Assembly (NCBI RefSeq): GCF_018882125.1 | Contig: NZ_JACVOZ010000001.1 | Location: forward strand, 124,001-188,000 | Direction: 5' to 3' | DNA length: 64,000 nucleotides | Origin: Polynucleobacter sp. AP-Melu-500A-A1 | GTDB lineage: Bacteria; Pseudomonadota; Gammaproteobacteria; Burkholderiales; Burkholderiaceae | Part shown: positions 10,552 to 20,153 of the stretch, piece after piece | How positions within the stretch are numbered: position 1 is the stretch's first letter | Layout: the number at the start of each line of letters is the position of its first letter | Translations under genes and position numbers: made by a program | The notes under the pieces: model-generated | What the model saw: the letters and a program-made list of their open reading frames with translations, nothing else | What the model was told of the DNA's origin: nothing | Database searches by the model: none

Positions 10552-11548
10552 CCTCACCCATAGCAAAGGTGAGTTGGTGAATATCTAATTCTCTTCTAAA
10601 TAAAACCGGCACAATCTCTCGAGCAGTTGCCGGTTTTTTACATGCATCAAGGGTTTCGGCTAAGCGCTCATCATGATGTGCTTTTAACTGTCCGATACGG
10701 GGCTTCATACCCGTAAATGGCTTGCCATGCGAAGGTAGCACCAATGCATCATCTGGTAAGGGCAAGTATTCGTCTAAAGAAGCAAGATAGAGACCCAAGG
10801 GATCCGCATCCGGATCAGCATCAAACACACTCACATTGGTAGAAATTCTGGGTAGCAACATGTCACCAGAAATGAGAACTTTAAGATCTTTACAAAAGAG
10901 AGAGGCATGCTCTGGTGCATGACCATATCCCATCATGACTTGCCATTCTCGACCACCGATTGATATCATTTCACTATCGATGATGCGGCGATATTGCCTT
11001 GGAACACCAGGCACCATATTGCTGTAGTAATTTGAGCGGCCCCGAATTTTTTCTAAATCCTCTGCAGCCAATAAACCGTGTTTTTGAAAATGGTCTGCAG
11101 AGCCTCCACCGCCGGCACGCGTACCAATGGCAGCACCACCCTCTTTGTGACTTAACCACTGTGCTGTCAGGTAGTCAGTCATAGAAATCCAGAGCGGCAC
11201 TTGCCACTTTTCACATAACCATTGCGATAAGCCAACATGGTCTGGGTGCATATGGGTCACAATCACCCTCAATACTGGCAAGCCTTCAAGCTGGGTAGCA
11301 AAAATTTGCTCCCATGAAGATTTAGTCTCATCATTGGCGATGCCACAATCCACAATAGTCCATCCGGCAATACCATTGATCTCATCGCGCAAGAGCCATA
11401 AATTAATGTGGTCTAAAGCAAAGGGTAATTTCATCCTGAGCCAACGCACTCCCGGTGCCACCTCAATGCTGCTACCTAACTCAGGAAGCTGATCCCCCAG
11501 GGGGTAATGAAGAGCGCTTTCAGAAGCTAGTGGTGCTTTTTTATTCAT
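10463..11548 (-). CDS. MBL-fold metallo-hydrolase
   Basis: 361 residues. Metallo-beta-lactamase fold with the zinc motif HxHxDH at residues 99-104 (THMHPDH), further metal ligands in GYGHAPEH and SHGKPF, and a winged-helix-like C-terminal extension typical of the LACTB2/RNase-like branch. Substrate unknown; hydrolysis of a thioester or another ester is the usual guess. Its 3' end runs 89 bases into the opposite strand of phaM, yet the C-terminal GVLRFSVV looks like normal family sequence. Sits 22 bases downstream of the acuI-type gene on the same strand. Confidence 0.88.
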   Translation of the reverse strand: MNKKAPLASESALHYPLGDQLPELGSSIEVAPGVRWLRMKLPFALDHINLWLLRDEINGIAGWTIVDCGIANDETKSSWEQIFATQLEGLPVLRVIVTHMHPDHVGLSQWLCEKWQVPLWISMTDYLTAQWLSHKEGGAAIGTRAGGGGSADHFQKHGLLAAEDLEKIRGRSNYYSNMVPGVPRQYRRIIDSEMISIGGREWQVMMGYGHAPEHASLFCKDLKVLISGDMLLPRISTNVSVFDADPDADPLGLYLASLDEYLPLPDDALVLPSHGKPFTGMKPRIGQLKAHHDERLAETLDACKKPATAREIVPVLFRRELDIHQLTFAMGEAIAHLNYLLRRGKLHRQLCDDGVLRFSVV

Positions 11549-11570
11549 ATTTTTATTTATGCAATGAGCT

Positions 11571-12554
11571 TTATGCGTTGACGTTCACAATCAGACGTCC
11601 ACGAACATTACCTGCCATTAATTCCTTTGCATACTTTAAAGAATCTTCAAGGCTAATTTCATGAGAAATCTCATCTAGTGTTTTTAAATCTATCAACTTG
11701 CTTAATTGCTCATAAGCAGCAATACGTTTTGCTCTTGGCACCGTGACACTATTGATGCCATACAAAGTTACTCCGCGCAAAATAAAAGGCGCGACCGAGG
11801 ATGGAAAGTCCATGCCCTGGGCAAGACCACAAGCAGCTACGGCGCCCTCACTCTTGGTTTGTGCACAAGCATTGGCTAGGGTATGACTTCCAACGCTATC
11901 GACTACAGCAGCCCAACGCTCTTTTGCCAAGGGTTTGCCTGGGGCAGATAAAGTAGCCCGATCAATTACTTCAGAAGCACCTAACTGCTTTAAGTAATCG
12001 GTTTCTGCCATCCGCCCTGTGCTCGCTACTACCGTGAACCCCAATTTACTCAGTAAGGCAATCGCAAAACTGCCTACTCCACCCGCAGCACCCGTTACCA
12101 ACACTTCGCCATCGCTTGGCTTTAGGCCGTGGGACTGCAAAGCCATGACACACAGCATTGCGGTGTAGCCAGCAGTACCAATAGCAAGGGCTTGCTTGGC
12201 AGTCAAGCCTTTTGGCAGAGGAATGAGCCAATCGGCTTTAACGCGGGCTAACTGCCCCAATCCACCCCAATGTCCCTCTCCAACCCCCCATCCATTCAGC
12301 AGCACCATATCGCCAGCCTTAAAGTCAGGGCTAGTGCTTTCCAATACCTCTCCAGCAAAGTCAATTCCTGGAATCATTGGAAAACTACGTACCACTGGGC
12401 CTTTGCCAGTAATCGCCAGACCATCCTTGTAATTGAGGGTGGAATAAAGGACTTTCACCTTTACCTCGCCCTCCGGCAGGCTAGCCTCATCGACCTGGAC
12501 CAGTTCAGCACGATAGCCTTGATCATCCTTATTTACCAAAATAGCCTTAAACAT
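11571..12554 (-). CDS. acuI: Acrylyl-CoA reductase-type quinone oxidoreductase (YhdH/AcuI)
   Basis: 327 residues, the length of the YhdH/AcuI branch of medium-chain reductases, lacking catalytic zinc ligands. Signature NYKDGLAITGKGPVV near residues 42-56 and the nucleotide-binding segment TGAAGGVGSFA near 153-163. Family members reduce acryloyl-CoA to propionyl-CoA with NADPH and protect against toxic acrylate. Likely co-transcribed with the MBL gene. The symbol is assigned by family resemblance; the exact substrate is not certain. Confidence 0.85.
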   Translation of the reverse strand: MFKAILVNKDDQGYRAELVQVDEASLPEGEVKVKVLYSTLNYKDGLAITGKGPVVRSFPMIPGIDFAGEVLESTSPDFKAGDMVLLNGWGVGEGHWGGLGQLARVKADWLIPLPKGLTAKQALAIGTAGYTAMLCVMALQSHGLKPSDGEVLVTGAAGGVGSFAIALLSKLGFTVVASTGRMAETDYLKQLGASEVIDRATLSAPGKPLAKERWAAVVDSVGSHTLANACAQTKSEGAVAACGLAQGMDFPSSVAPFILRGVTLYGINSVTVPRAKRIAAYEQLSKLIDLKTLDEISHEISLEDSLKYAKELMAGNVRGRLIVNVNA

Positions 12555-12641
12555 GTCTCTTCCTTTTAGAGCAGGGCGATTCCCCGCAACAAATTCGTAA
12601 TAGGTTTATCCTAACGAGCATTGATGATTATGGAGGTTTCC

Positions 12642-12926
12642 ATGAAAAAAATTCTACTATTAACTGCGATTTCTGGCTCACTACTGGCTGGCTGTGCTGC
12701 AACCCAGCTAAATATGTCTATGGGCAATATGCGCCTTATTAACTCTAGCGCTGATCCACAGGATGTCATGGACTTTGCAACTAACACCTGTAGGGGTGAT
12801 TTTTATCAAGGCGCTAGTTTTCTCTCGAAGGCCGGCAAAGAATATCGCTTTAAGTGCGTAAAAGCGGAAGAGAATGAAGTATTGATTCCGATCCCTGGAA
12901 CTACTATCGCCCCCGCGAATAAGTAA
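12642..12926 (+). CDS. Small predicted lipoprotein, unknown function
   Basis: 94 residues from the ATG at 12642, chosen because GGAGG at about 12632 sits 5-6 bases upstream and because it gives a clean lipoprotein signal (MKKILLLTAISGSLLAGC, lipobox LAGC with Cys at 18). An upstream TTG at 12621 in frame would add 7 residues. The mature part contains two further cysteines, which could form a disulfide. No family recognised. It lies 7 bases before the flavin reductase gene and may share its transcript. Confidence 0.75.
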   Translation: MKKILLLTAISGSLLAGCAATQLNMSMGNMRLINSSADPQDVMDFATNTCRGDFYQGASFLSKAGKEYRFKCVKAEENEVLIPIPGTTIAPANK

Positions 12927-12933
12927 AAAACTG

Positions 12934-13434
12934 ATGGCCTCATTTACTTCACAGGAGTTGCGTAAAGGCTTCGGCTCTTTTGCAACTGGGGTCACAGTCA
13001 TTACCTGTCTTGATGAAGAGCAAAATCATCATGGCATTACCATTAGCTCCTTTAATACCGTTTCTCTAGAGCCCCCACTAATTTTATGGAGCCTTAAGAA
13101 ACACTCGCGCTTCATGCCCTGGGTTGAGCTTGGGAAAAAACATCTCATTCATGTGCTTGAACGGACCCAAGAAGACTTAGCAATGCACTTTGCCACTGTA
13201 AAACATCATCAGTTTGACGGTGTGCCACATCAGGTTGTCAATAGTGGCCTTAGCCAAATTGATGAATGTGTAGCCTATTACGAATGTGAAACTGTTTCAG
13301 TTCATACAGGCGGAGATCACAATATCATTGTTGCAAAAGTACTTCATTTAAAAAATGATCCTGACAAAGAGCCACTCATTTATGCACGTAGTAAATTTGT
13401 TGGCCTTGATATTGCCGAAATCAAAATCAATTAA
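12934..13434 (+). CDS. Flavin reductase family protein (FMN-binding split barrel)
   Basis: 166 residues with the family hallmark FGSFATGVTVITC at about 12-24 and the ISSFNTVSLEPPLILW segment near 40-56. These proteins bind FMN and either supply reduced flavin to a monooxygenase or act as stand-alone NAD(P)H:flavin reductases; no partner oxygenase is visible nearby. It is followed after 28 bases by a GST gene on the same strand. Confidence 0.9.
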   Translation: MASFTSQELRKGFGSFATGVTVITCLDEEQNHHGITISSFNTVSLEPPLILWSLKKHSRFMPWVELGKKHLIHVLERTQEDLAMHFATVKHHQFDGVPHQVVNSGLSQIDECVAYYECETVSVHTGGDHNIIVAKVLHLKNDPDKEPLIYARSKFVGLDIAEIKIN

Positions 13435-13462
13435 TTACAGCTCATCAAAAGAAGGAAAAGTA

Positions 13463-14125
13463 ATGTTGCGTTTATGGGGTCGAAAAAGTTCGATTAATGT
13501 ACAAAAAGTACTCTGGTGCCTTGCTGAGCTAGGACTTGAGGAGGGTAAAGACTTTGAACGCATTGATGCCGGTCTGCACTTTGGCGTCAATCGTACGCCT
13601 GAGTTTTTAAAACTCAATCCGAATGGATTAGTGCCCACCCTAGAGGATGGGGATATTGTGCTTTGGGAATCTAATACCATCATGCGCTATCTCATCCGAC
13701 AATACGATAAGCAAGGGCGCTTTCCGAGTGATGTTGCTAGTCAGTACGGTTCAGAAAAATGGTTGGACTGGCAAGTGGGAAGCTTGTGGCCTGCGCTACG
13801 TGCGCCATTTTTAGGATTAACTCGTGTTCCTGAAAATGAACGTAACTATCCCGCAATTAAAAAAGCTTATGAAGATTCCAGCAATTTATTAGGCTTGCTT
13901 GATATCGCTCTTGCAAATCAAGCGTATTGCTCTGGTCAGCATTTTAATATTGGAGATATTGCTCTGGGTCTTTGCGTTGGCCGCTGGATTTTATTAAATG
14001 AAACTTTTCCAGAAAAAACTGGGCCACGTCCTAGCTTGAAAAATATAGATGCTTGGCTAAAGCGCTTGGAAACAGAAACAGACTTTAATCATATTGCCGA
14101 GAAAAAACTCAATATTGTTAAGTAG
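13463..14125 (+). CDS. Glutathione S-transferase family protein
   Basis: 220 residues from the ATG at 13463, preceded by GAAGGA. An in-frame extension back to 13355 would overlap the flavin reductase and has no GST similarity. N-terminal thioredoxin-like domain (MLRLWGRKSSINVQKVLWCLAELGL) with the conserved NPNGLVPTLEDGD and ESNTIMRYL glutathione-site segments near 50-75, then the all-helical domain. Cytosolic; substrate unknown, with detoxification or glutathione-dependent stress metabolism most likely. Confidence 0.92.
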   Translation: MLRLWGRKSSINVQKVLWCLAELGLEEGKDFERIDAGLHFGVNRTPEFLKLNPNGLVPTLEDGDIVLWESNTIMRYLIRQYDKQGRFPSDVASQYGSEKWLDWQVGSLWPALRAPFLGLTRVPENERNYPAIKKAYEDSSNLLGLLDIALANQAYCSGQHFNIGDIALGLCVGRWILLNETFPEKTGPRPSLKNIDAWLKRLETETDFNHIAEKKLNIVK

Positions 14126-14130
14126 TCTTT

Positions 14131-17100
14131 TTACTGTTGCTTAAATTTATTTTGGTGGTGATCAGCGCCCATAAAAAGATACATCGCTGGCACCACAAAC
14201 AAAGTAAACAGGGTGCCGATAGACAATCCAGTGAAGATCACGATACCCATAGATTGACGGCCAGCTGCACCAGCGCCTGAGGCAATCACCAAAGGTAAAA
14301 CACCTAATACCATCGCTGCGGTGGTCATCAAAATAGGTCTTAAACGAACACTACTGGCTTCAATAATGGCATCTAACTTGCTGCGTCCTGCCTCTTGTAG
14401 TTCATTGGCAAATTGCACAATCAAGATGCCATGCTTACTAATCAAGCCCATCAGCGTGACTAAGCCTACCTGGGTATATACGTTCAGAGTAGTAAAGCCC
14501 AGATTAATAAAAATGAGAGCCCCAAACAATGCTAACGGGACTGAAACCAGAATCACAATTGGATCTCGGAAACTATTAAATTGAGCAGCGAGCACTAAGA
14601 ACACAATCAAAATGGCAAAGAACATCGTCACTAAGAAGCCGCCAGACTCAGCCATGAACTGACGTGAAGGGCCTGCGTAGTCCATGCTATAGCCGTTTGG
14701 TGCGACCTCTTTCAAAGTCTGGCGCATGAACTCCAGTAAATCTGCCTGAGAAATAAATGGAGTGCTCACGCCTGAAATCGTTGCTGAATTTAATTGCTGA
14801 AAGTGATTAATGGATTGGGGAACTACTCTTTGCTTAATGCTGGCAATAGTGCGCGCTTGAATCATCGCGCCACTTGGAGTACGGATGTAGTAATCCAAAA
14901 TCTGATCTGGATTTAAGCGATCGACTTGCTTGACCTGAGGGATCACCTTATAGGAACGGCCAGCGACAGAAAAATAATTAACATATCCACCGCCCAAGGC
15001 AGCTGATAGTGCAGAGCCTACCTGCTGCTGCGTCATTCCTAAGGCAGCGACTTTTTCACGATCGATCACCAGTACATCTTGTGGTTTATCAATCTTTAAA
15101 TCTGAATCAACAAAGAAAAAATTGCCGCTGCGACGTGCTTTGTCTAAAACGGCCTGAGAAACTTCATTTAACTGATCGTACGACTCGGTAGTATTAATGA
15201 CTACCTGAACAGGCAGTCCCTGAGCTCCAGGTAATGCTGGGAATTGGAAGGCAGCAACCCGTGCGCCTGCAATCGAGTTCCACTTCTGCTGCATATCTTG
15301 TTGAAACTTAGTGGCGTTCCGACTGCGCTGGCCCCAGTCTTTTAATAAGACACCGCCAAAGCTACTAGTAGGACTGGTGATTTGGAACATTTGCTCATAC
15401 TCAGGCTCTGCACTCGATATCTGATAAATCTGATCTGCATAAGTCTGCATCTGATTCACGGTGCTGTTTGGTGGACCAGAAGCTTGCATTAATACAATAC
15501 CCTGGTCTTCGGTTGGAGCCAATTCTGTTCGTGCTGTTGCATAGAGATAGGCAACTCCACCCAACAAGATCACGCCCATCACAATGATCACTTGCCAGGT
15601 GCTCAATAAATCCCGTAAGGTGCTTTGATAGCTATGGTGAACCTTATCAAAGATCCGATCAATCTTTTGAACAAATGGCGAGGCCTCTTGCTCCTCGGTA
15701 AAGATACGTGAGCACATCATTGGAGAAAGCGTCAAAGCAATCACCCCTGAGACAGCCACCGCACTGGCTAAAGTAAAGGCGAATTCTGTAAACAGTGCAC
15801 CCGTTAAACCACCCTGAAAGCCAATGGGAATATAGACCGCAATTAATACTATGGTCATTGCCAAAATCGGACTTCCCAGCTCTCGTGCCGCAATTAAGGA
15901 AGCCTCTAAAGGAGACTTACCCTCTTTCATATGACGATCCACGTTTTCCACAACAATGATGGCATCGTCAACCACCAAACCAATTGCCAGTACTAAAGCA
16001 AGTAAGGTTAATAAATTAATCGAGTAGCCTAATACTTGCATCAGGAAGAAAGTGCCAATTAATGAGAGCGGCATCGCAATCAAAGGTACCGCAACCGCGC
16101 GGTAGCTACCTAAGAAAAGGTAAATCACCACAGTCACAATTAAAAGGGCTTCTAGTAGAGTAGAGACGACCTCATCGATTGAGCTTGTAATAAACATGGT
16201 TGAGTCATATACCACCTTACCAGTCATGCCAATCGGCAATTGTCGCTGTATCTCTGGAACAATATCCCGAACTCGCTGTGCAACATCCAAAAGATTTGCT
16301 TGAGGTGCTACCTTGATTGCGATAAAGACTGATTTCTTACCGCTAAAAGCGACGTTGGTATTGTAATCCTCAGAGCCAAGGGTGACATTAGCCACCTGAT
16401 CGAGATACACGATATTGATACCATCTTTTTTAACCACCAGCTTACGAAACTCATCCAGAGTATGCAGGTCGGTACCCGCAACCAAGTCAACCGCAACCAT
16501 GTCTCCTTTGGTGCTGCCTACTGCAGACAAATAGTTATTTGCCGACATAGCGCTATAGACATCATCAGCGCCTACGCCAAGCCCAGCCATCTTTTCACGA
16601 TCTAACCAAGCGCGCAAAGCAAACTTTCTGCCGCCAGTAATTTCTGCGTTTTGTACACCTTGAATGGAATCTAGCTTTGGCTTGACTACTCGCAGTAAAT
16701 AATCCGTAATCGCATTATTTGGAATCTCATCGCTATAGAAACCCATATACATAGCAGCGGTTGATTGCCCTACCTGGACCGTCAATACTGGTTGCTGGGC
16801 TTGTGGCGGCAATTGGTTTTTAACGGCGCCAATTTGAGTTTGGATTTGCGTTAATGCTGCATTCGAGTCGTAATTCAACTTCAATGTAGCAGTGATTGTT
16901 GAAACACCGCTCACACTTGCAGAAGACAAATAATCAATCCCCTGCGCCTGAGCAATTGAAGCTTCAAGCGGCTGCGTAATAAATCCTGCAATGGTTTCTG
17001 GATCGGCGCCGTAGTATGCGGTGCTGATAGTAACAACCGCATTTTGGGTTTGCGGATATTGATTAACGGGCAGCGAACCAATCGCCTTCAATCCAAATAC

Positions 17101-17166
17101 CAAGATAACCGCGCTCACGACTAGGGAGAGCACTGGCCTGCGAATGAATATATCAGTCCAATTCAT
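14131..17166 (-). CDS. RND multidrug efflux permease (HAE1 family)
   Basis: 1011 residues. AcrB/MexB-like inner-membrane proton antiporter: N-terminal helix FIRRPVLSLVVSAVILVFGL, periplasmic porter loops, the paired intramembrane aspartates D400-D401 in VVDDAIIVVENVDRH that relay protons, and a second set of helices after residue 850. It exports hydrophobic drugs or biocides. Third gene of an operon whose first gene is the outer-membrane factor and second the adaptor. The C-terminus is short, ending about 10 residues after the last helix. No dedicated regulator adjoins. Confidence 0.95.
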   Translation of the reverse strand: MNWTDIFIRRPVLSLVVSAVILVFGLKAIGSLPVNQYPQTQNAVVTISTAYYGADPETIAGFITQPLEASIAQAQGIDYLSSASVSGVSTITATLKLNYDSNAALTQIQTQIGAVKNQLPPQAQQPVLTVQVGQSTAAMYMGFYSDEIPNNAITDYLLRVVKPKLDSIQGVQNAEITGGRKFALRAWLDREKMAGLGVGADDVYSAMSANNYLSAVGSTKGDMVAVDLVAGTDLHTLDEFRKLVVKKDGINIVYLDQVANVTLGSEDYNTNVAFSGKKSVFIAIKVAPQANLLDVAQRVRDIVPEIQRQLPIGMTGKVVYDSTMFITSSIDEVVSTLLEALLIVTVVIYLFLGSYRAVAVPLIAMPLSLIGTFFLMQVLGYSINLLTLLALVLAIGLVVDDAIIVVENVDRHMKEGKSPLEASLIAARELGSPILAMTIVLIAVYIPIGFQGGLTGALFTEFAFTLASAVAVSGVIALTLSPMMCSRIFTEEQEASPFVQKIDRIFDKVHHSYQSTLRDLLSTWQVIIVMGVILLGGVAYLYATARTELAPTEDQGIVLMQASGPPNSTVNQMQTYADQIYQISSAEPEYEQMFQITSPTSSFGGVLLKDWGQRSRNATKFQQDMQQKWNSIAGARVAAFQFPALPGAQGLPVQVVINTTESYDQLNEVSQAVLDKARRSGNFFFVDSDLKIDKPQDVLVIDREKVAALGMTQQQVGSALSAALGGGYVNYFSVAGRSYKVIPQVKQVDRLNPDQILDYYIRTPSGAMIQARTIASIKQRVVPQSINHFQQLNSATISGVSTPFISQADLLEFMRQTLKEVAPNGYSMDYAGPSRQFMAESGGFLVTMFFAILIVFLVLAAQFNSFRDPIVILVSVPLALFGALIFINLGFTTLNVYTQVGLVTLMGLISKHGILIVQFANELQEAGRSKLDAIIEASSVRLRPILMTTAAMVLGVLPLVIASGAGAAGRQSMGIVIFTGLSIGTLFTLFVVPAMYLFMGADHHQNKFKQQ

Positions 17167-17173
17167 TAGCTAC

Positions 17174-18505
17174 TTATTCCTGAGGCTTTGGATTAGGTGA
17201 ATTTGCTGGCTGCACCTTATTGTTAATAATCAAAGGAGTGCCATTCTTCAACTTAAGTTGTCCACTGGTGACAACTGTTGCACCTTCATCGACACCTTTT
17301 AGAATCGCCACCTGATCGCCACGTGTGAAACCAGTGGTGACAAATACTTGTTGAGCTTCTAGAGCATCTTTACCTTGCTTATCTTTCTTACCAGTAGGCT
17401 TGGCTAAAAAGACAGTCGAACCATAGGGATTATAGGTAACGGCTGTTTGCGGCAAAGTGAGCAACTTGACTTGGTCACCTAACTTGATATTTACATTAGC
17501 AAACATTCCAGGAAGAATTTTCTTATCAGGATTAGCAAGTTGAGCCTCTACTAGGATATTGCGAGTGTTCGTGTCAACCTTAGGACTCACCGCAGTGATC
17601 TTGCCAGTAAAACTTGCGTCTTTAAAGGCATCGGTAGTCACTTCAACTACTTGGCCAACCTGAATTTGCTCGGCATTATTTTGCGGTAAATTGAAATCGA
17701 CAAATATCGGATCCAGGGTTTGTAAAGTCAGTAGCTTATCCCCTGAATTAACGTATTGACCAGGATTTATAGAAACAATACCTACGCGCCCAGAAAATGG
17801 TGCTTTAAGATTTTTCTTTGCAACTAAAGCTGTTTGTTGCTCTACTTGTGCTTGCTTTGACTTTGCATCTGCTGCGCTTGTATCAAAGACATTTTTACTA
17901 ATTGCCTGAATTGCTAACTGCTGTCTATCTCGCTCGTTAATCACCTTCGCTAAATCAGCTAAGGCTTTTAAAGAATTTAATTGAGCAACGTCAGAAGCAT
18001 CATTTAATTTAATGAGTAACTCACCTTCTTTGACATCTTGCCCAGACTTAATAGGTACAGTTGCTACTAGGCCAGCCACTTCAGTGCTCAGCTCAACCCC
18101 TCTAAATGCACGAACATTGCCAACGCTACTTAACTTAGGCTGCCATTCTGAGCTTGTTATCACCATAGTGGAAACCGTTGCTGGAGGTAGACCCATGCCA
18201 GAAATAAAATACTTAATCATGAAGGTCTTAAGCTGATTGAAGCCAAAGATTAAGCCAAGTAGGAGCAATACTCCGCACAACATCACTGTCATACGACGTG
18301 GTAAAGGCTTCATAGCCATCAGCTTTTGGTGGGCTTTTGTATTGCGCCATTTCTCACCCATACGAGCCCAAAAGGCTTTTGCTTTAGCCCAAACAGCCAA
18401 TGCTCTATCGCGCAGCTTCCAGTCTGTAGCCTTGAGCTTCATCCATGCCCATATCGCGAGAATGAGACTGAGAATCTTGGTTTTAATTTTTGCCAGAAAT
18501 TTCAT
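17174..18505 (-). CDS. RND efflux periplasmic adaptor subunit
   Basis: 443 residues. Membrane-fusion protein with a transmembrane anchor (about 73-90), a lipoyl half-motif, an alpha-hairpin (NSLKALADLAKVIN to VEQQTALVAKK), and beta-barrel segments with KAPFSGRVGIVSINPGQYV. Odd feature: roughly 64 residues rich in Lys, Trp and Ala precede the sequence MKPLPRRM where adaptors of this type normally begin. The extension has an open frame with normal codons and overlaps the outer-membrane gene by 23 bases. An internal start at 18313 is the alternative. Confidence 0.92.
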   Translation of the reverse strand: MKFLAKIKTKILSLILAIWAWMKLKATDWKLRDRALAVWAKAKAFWARMGEKWRNTKAHQKLMAMKPLPRRMTVMLCGVLLLLGLIFGFNQLKTFMIKYFISGMGLPPATVSTMVITSSEWQPKLSSVGNVRAFRGVELSTEVAGLVATVPIKSGQDVKEGELLIKLNDASDVAQLNSLKALADLAKVINERDRQQLAIQAISKNVFDTSAADAKSKQAQVEQQTALVAKKNLKAPFSGRVGIVSINPGQYVNSGDKLLTLQTLDPIFVDFNLPQNNAEQIQVGQVVEVTTDAFKDASFTGKITAVSPKVDTNTRNILVEAQLANPDKKILPGMFANVNIKLGDQVKLLTLPQTAVTYNPYGSTVFLAKPTGKKDKQGKDALEAQQVFVTTGFTRGDQVAILKGVDEGATVVTSGQLKLKNGTPLIINNKVQPANSPNPKPQE

Positions 18506-20024
18506 TTTGATCTTTGTTCGCTATGTCTTTTGGTTGAAAGGCGGGGCCATTACGATTCCACCAGCCACCGCCGAGTGCTGCAAATAGTGCTGCGGTATCT
18601 GAAAAACGGGTTGCTTGCGCAGATACAGACTTCACCTTGGCTAATTGATATTGATTTTGATAGTACAAAACCGCTAAGTAACTTGCAGTGCCTAATTTAT
18701 ATTGCTGCTGTACAAGGTCTAAAGTTTCGTAGGCATAACGCTCTGCATCAGAGGCAGCCTTTAATGCTTGTGAGCCCGTTTCTAGAGCGCGAAGTGCGTC
18801 AGCAACCTCTTGAAAAGCTTTGAGCACAGTGGCCTGATATTGATAAACAGCTTGTTCGTAATTTGCAATTGCACCACGACGCTGCGCCAATAATTTACCG
18901 CCCTGAAAGAGTGGCTGGAAGATGCCGCCAGCAATAGACCACAAAGCTGCATTCGGACCAAATAAGGCAGTGCTGGTTAAAGCTGCAGAACCAATTGCAC
19001 CAGTGATAGTAAATTGTGGCAACAAGTTGGCAGTGGCAACGCCCACTAAGGCATTCGTAGATTTTAGTTGCGCCTCTGCTGCTCGAACATCTGGCCTTTG
19101 CCGAACCAAGTTCGATGGAATGGACAGGGGTAATTTTTCTGGCAAGTTAAGGGTACTTAAATCAAATTTAGTGATGTTCGCATTGCTTGGTAATTCACCC
19201 ACAAGGACTGCCAATTGATTGCGGGCAAAGGACAAATTTCTTTCATAATTAAATAAATCAACTTGAGAGCTCGATACTAAAGTTCTTTGTGATGTGACAT
19301 CTACCTTAGAGACTGTACCGATTACTAATTGCTTTTCAGTCAACTCTGCCAAATTCGTCTGCGCCTTCAGTATCTCTTCTGTCGCCTGCATTTGAGCTCG
19401 CAATGCAGCCTCACGCACAGCGCCAGTAACAATGTTGGATGTTAAGGAAAGGTATGCTCCCTCTAACTGAAATTGGGCAACCTCTGCCTGCGCTTCAGCG
19501 CTTTCCACTGCACGTCGTGCGCTGCCAAATACATCTAACTTATAAGAGACGTTTGCAGTAGTGTTAAATAAGTTATAGGTGTCAGAGCCGTAAGGTAAGC
19601 CATAGATTCCTGCGGGCTGTAGTTGCCTAATTGCATTTCCATTTAAGCCTATGGCCGGAAAATATTGACCGCCAATTTGAGCGTTGACATTTTCTTGAGC
19701 AGAGCGCAGAGCGGCATCAGCTGCGCCTAGAGTAGGATTTTGTTGAAGCGCTTTTTTAATCAGCACATCTAGTTCGGGTGATTTATAGAGCTCCCACCAT
19801 TGCGCCTCGATATCTGCACCCACAATAAACTCTTGCTCGGTGCCGCCAGGAACACTGGGGGCTGTAGTCAGTTTTTGCGAGAGAGGAGACTCTGTATAGG
19901 TTGAGGTCTTAGGGGGATCTGGTTGCTTAAAGTTGGGTCCTACTGCACACGCAGAAAGTAGTCCCGCAAGAATCAGCAGAAAAAAATGAAGCCGTGATAG
20001 AAGGTGCACTTTAGAAAAAATCAT
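18483..20024 (-). CDS. RND efflux outer-membrane factor (NodT/TolC family lipoprotein)
   Basis: 513 residues. Signal sequence with lipobox (LAGLLSAC) and the following AVGPNFKQPDPP typical of NodT-type lipoproteins. Two repeated OEP domains rich in Ala, Gln and Leu form the TolC-like channel. First gene of the efflux operon (OMF-adaptor-permease), an uncommon order relative to the adaptor-first arrangement. The upstream 129-base gap contains a perfect inverted repeat at 20124-20138. Confidence 0.93.
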   Translation of the reverse strand: MIFSKVHLLSRLHFFLLILAGLLSACAVGPNFKQPDPPKTSTYTESPLSQKLTTAPSVPGGTEQEFIVGADIEAQWWELYKSPELDVLIKKALQQNPTLGAADAALRSAQENVNAQIGGQYFPAIGLNGNAIRQLQPAGIYGLPYGSDTYNLFNTTANVSYKLDVFGSARRAVESAEAQAEVAQFQLEGAYLSLTSNIVTGAVREAALRAQMQATEEILKAQTNLAELTEKQLVIGTVSKVDVTSQRTLVSSSQVDLFNYERNLSFARNQLAVLVGELPSNANITKFDLSTLNLPEKLPLSIPSNLVRQRPDVRAAEAQLKSTNALVGVATANLLPQFTITGAIGSAALTSTALFGPNAALWSIAGGIFQPLFQGGKLLAQRRGAIANYEQAVYQYQATVLKAFQEVADALRALETGSQALKAASDAERYAYETLDLVQQQYKLGTASYLAVLYYQNQYQLAKVKSVSAQATRFSDTAALFAALGGGWWNRNGPAFQPKDIANKDQNEISGKN

Positions 20025-20123
20025 GACTTACAACAAATATCCTCTTTAACAAGAGTTATTTGAACACAGATTACAAGCGCTAGCTTTCTAACACTCTGAT
20101 TTTTATAGTTAATTTTGTTCACA

Positions 20124-20138
20124 ACTCTGTGTCAGAGT
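20124..20138. promoter_or_regulatory. Inverted repeat, candidate operator of the efflux operon
   Basis: ACTCTG-TGT-CAGAGT: six-base arms and a three-base centre, perfect symmetry, about 100 bases upstream of the outer-membrane factor start and just after glmS. On the minus strand it overlaps a TTGACT that could be a -35 element, though no convincing -10 follows at the right distance. It may instead be the stem of a weak glmS 3' hairpin, but it lacks a U-run. Confidence 0.3.
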
Positions 20139-20153
20139 CAAGTCTATAAAAAA

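Noticed and set aside
18326..18823. Plus-strand frame across the adaptor/outer-membrane-factor junction
   Set aside because: Antisense to two clear genes; composition unlike a protein domain.
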